Origin: Methylovirgula sp.
GTDB taxonomy: Bacteria > Pseudomonadota > Alphaproteobacteria > Rhizobiales > Beijerinckiaceae
NCBI GenBank assembly: GCA_025356505.1
Contig: JANXSV010000172.1
Location: 1 to 8,737 of the forward strand
DNA length: 8,737 bases
Reading direction: 5' to 3'
The position numbers and the translations under genes were made by a program. Positions 7,502 to 8,737 of this stretch are shown here, in pieces. The notes below the pieces were generated by a model, which did no database searches, had not been told where the DNA came from, and worked only from the letters and a program-made list of their open reading frames with translations. Positions within the stretch are counted from its first letter, which is position 1; each line of letters opens with the position of its first letter.

Positions 7502-7744
7502 CAAGCGTCACCTTTTAGGCTCTCCTGTTGCGTATGACGCAAACAATATTGAAAAAAGCCCTCCGCAGACCGCAGTACCCCTAGAAATAACACCCCTAAC
7601 AAGATAAGAGCGAACAAGCCTAGTTGTTGCCTTATTCTAAAGCCATAGGCTCGGGGGTTACCCAAGCTGAGCGGTGGCGGGCGTCACGTTGAACAGTTAG
7701 ATCGCACACGACATTTGAAAAATGACATCTGGAAAGGATCGTCC
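7477..7744. promoter_or_regulatory. Divergent intergenic region between the YejA-like gene and the IalB-family gene
   Basis: This 268-base gap must contain promoters for both flanking genes, which point away from each other. It holds the start-codon palindrome (7475-7486), a 15-base dyad at 7528-7542 and a pair of CCCCTA repeats at about 7578 and 7593. It also holds an inverted repeat AGCCTA/TAGGCT at 7617-7622 and 7646-7651. No -35/-10 pair is strong enough to mark; a weak + strand candidate is TTGTTG with TAGGCT about 16 bases on. I see no convincing coding frame and no tRNA. Confidence 0.6.
7528..7542. promoter_or_regulatory. 15-base dyad, candidate operator
   Basis: TTGCGT (7528-7533) and ACGCAA (7537-7542) are perfect inverted arms around ATG. 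The site is about 52 bases upstream of the YejA-like start codon, where a repressor or activator of that gene could bind. The arm spacing suits a dimeric helix-turn-helix protein. No regulator gene lies in the window, so the binding protein is unknown. Confidence 0.4.
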
Positions 7745-8482
7745 ATGATATTGAAATCTAACCGCCTCGGAGCACGGGCACTTGTCGGAACAGCGCTGTT
7801 GAGCGCCTGTATCGCGCTGGCTGGGACTGCCTCGGCTCAGACCAAAGCACCCGCTGCTGCGGCTCCAAAGCCTGCTGCTGGCGCGCCTGCCGCTCCGGCT
7901 GCCGATCCCGCTGCAAATGACAACAAAGTTGTTTTGCAGGCGGCACAGGCTGACTGGACCAAGGTGTGTGGCAAGGACGAGGCCGCCGGCAAGGAAGTTT
8001 GCTACACAACGCGGGATTTCGGTCAGGCCCCTGATCAACCTCCGGTGCTCGCTATGGCCGTCTATGACGTGAAGGGTGATGACAAGCGGATGTTGCGGCT
8101 GTTGATGCCCGTTGCGCTCATGCTAAAGCCCGGCTTCCGGTATTCGATTGATGCTTTGGCTCCGCGTGAAGGCGCCTTTGCAATCTGCTTCCCGAACGGC
8201 TGTTTTGCCGAATCAGAAATGGGCGGCGATGTGGTTAAAAGTTTGAAGGGCGGTAAGACGCTGAACGTCACTGTGCGCAATCAAGTTGGCAACGAAGTTG
8301 TTTTCACTCTGCCGCTCGAAGGGTTTGGCAAGGCATTTGATGGTGCCGCGATTGATCCAAAGGTACTTCAGCAGCAGCAAGAGCAACTTCAGAAGAACCT
8401 TGAAGATGCTGCCAAGAAGAAGCGCGAAGAATTAGAAAAGGGCGGAGCAGCCGCTCCTGCTCCAACCCCGCCAGCCAAGTAA
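7745..8482 (+). CDS. Invasion-associated locus B (IalB) family secreted protein
   Basis: Exported envelope protein of the IalB family, named from Bartonella, where IalB aids erythrocyte invasion; the family is widespread in non-pathogenic alphaproteobacteria and its general function is not settled. The 245 residues comprise a signal peptide (1-31, ending GTASA), an Ala/Pro-rich linker at about 32-57, and the globular IalB domain at about 62-200. A Gln/Lys/Glu-rich helix, probably coiled coil, follows at about 207-233, then a Pro/Ala tail. In the domain, Trp71, Cys75, Cys86, Cys148 and Cys153 stand out; the spacing suggests disulfides Cys75-Cys86 and Cys148-Cys153, inferred. The ATG at 7745 has GGAAAGGA at 7731-7738 as ribosome site. 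A TTG at 7715 is in frame but would add a charged segment ahead of the signal peptide. Invasion is not implied for this organism. Confidence 0.85.
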   Translation: MILKSNRLGARALVGTALLSACIALAGTASAQTKAPAAAAPKPAAGAPAAPAADPAANDNKVVLQAAQADWTKVCGKDEAAGKEVCYTTRDFGQAPDQPPVLAMAVYDVKGDDKRMLRLLMPVALMLKPGFRYSIDALAPREGAFAICFPNGCFAESEMGGDVVKSLKGGKTLNVTVRNQVGNEVVFTLPLEGFGKAFDGAAIDPKVLQQQQEQLQKNLEDAAKKKREELEKGGAAAPAPTPPAK

Positions 8483-8503
8483 TTCAGTCACATTTAAAGC
8501 CTC

Positions 8504-8535
8504 AAAACGCGGCTCATTCATTGGGCCGCGTTTTT
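8504..8535. terminator. Bidirectional intrinsic terminator between the IalB-family gene and an ABC-F gene
   Basis: A 12-pair stem (8504-8515 with 8523-8534, including one G-T pair) closes a 7-base loop ATTCATT. It has a G/C-rich core GCGGC/GCCGC, with AAAA on the left and TTTTT on the right. Both strands therefore read as stem plus T run, which suits the two convergent genes whose stop codons lie 21 bases to the left and 24 bases to the right. Confidence 0.88.
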
Positions 8536-8558
8536 GTTTCAAATCTTCACGGAAGAAA

Positions 8559-8737
8559 TCAACTGATTGCTTCTTCCATTTGAGAATTTAGCTCCAACCA
8601 TTCTGCTTCAGCTTGATTTAACAAACGCGACAAATCATTGCGCTGTTTGGCCAACTGGCCCGCCTTGACTGGCTCTTTTGTGTAAACGTCTGACTGGCCA
8701 AGAAAAGCATCAATCGAATACCGGAAGCCGGGCTTTA
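8559..8737 (-). CDS. C-terminal end of an ABC-F family ATPase (Uup/EttA-like), cut by the right edge
   Basis: On the - strand an open frame enters from the right edge and stops at TGA 8561-8559, giving about 59 residues. It is too short to be listed as a start-to-stop frame here. The translation has FLGQSDVYTKEPVKAG, then QLAKQRNDLSRLLNQAE, then AEWLELNSQMEEAIS. An acidic or Tyr-containing turn, a Lys/Pro segment and a final helix with a WLEL motif are typical of the C-terminal helical tail that follows the second ATPase domain in Uup-like ABC-F proteins, which act on ribosomes rather than in transport. No ATPase motif is in the window, so the assignment rests on this tail alone. Confidence 0.65.
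   Translation of the reverse strand, partial: KPGFRYSIDAFLGQSDVYTKEPVKAGQLAKQRNDLSRLLNQAEAEWLELNSQMEEAIS

Noticed and set aside
7617..7651. Inverted repeat AGCCTA/TAGGCT as a possible small RNA or tRNA fragment
   Set aside because: Only six pairs across 23 bases, no tRNA arms or T-loop sequence, and no terminator behind it.
1..8737. A new defence, mobile or biosynthetic system
   Set aside because: Every gene fits a known family of core or transport function. There are no long direct repeats, integrase, transposase, nuclease or toxin-antitoxin pairs visible on either strand.

Overview
The window reads as ordinary chromosomal DNA from an alphaproteobacterium, most likely of the order Hyphomicrobiales (Rhizobiales). 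Three things point there: a fructose-type ABC importer in the frcB-frcC-frcA order known from Sinorhizobium, an invasion-associated-locus-B (IalB) family secreted protein, and an IlvD of the long proteobacterial type. Base composition looks moderate, near half G+C by eye (not computed). I see no insertion sequence, phage gene, CRISPR array, tRNA or rRNA.

Layout. Positions 1-2930 (+ strand) hold a sugar ABC importer operon: the 3' part of frcB (periplasmic binding protein, cut by the left edge), an intercistronic stem-loop, frcC (permease) and frcA (ATPase, overlapping frcC by 4 bases). It closes with a strong intrinsic terminator at 2958-2989. Positions 3104-4957 (+) hold ilvD, dihydroxy-acid dehydratase of branched-chain amino acid synthesis, apparently its own transcription unit. 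Positions 7476 down to 5021 (- strand) hold a two-gene unit: a YejA-like oligopeptide-type binding protein, coupled by a 4-base ATGA overlap to a cytoplasmic DsbA/FrnE-like thiol oxidoreductase. No permease or ATPase genes for this importer lie in the window.

A 268-base divergent intergenic region (7477-7744) carries several dyad-symmetric sites near the YejA-like gene. Positions 7745-8482 (+) encode the IalB-family secreted protein, ending at a stem-loop (8504-8535) that can serve both directions. Below it, on the - strand, is the C-terminal end of an ABC-F type ATPase cut by the right edge (8559-8737).

The genes divide into separate functions: sugar uptake (frcBCA), branched-chain amino acid synthesis (ilvD), peptide or muropeptide capture with a redox protein (- strand pair), and a secreted envelope protein. 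I found no convincing new multi-gene system. The points most worth checking are the orphan YejA-like/DsbA-like pair with its unusual start region, and the small regulatory structures between genes.
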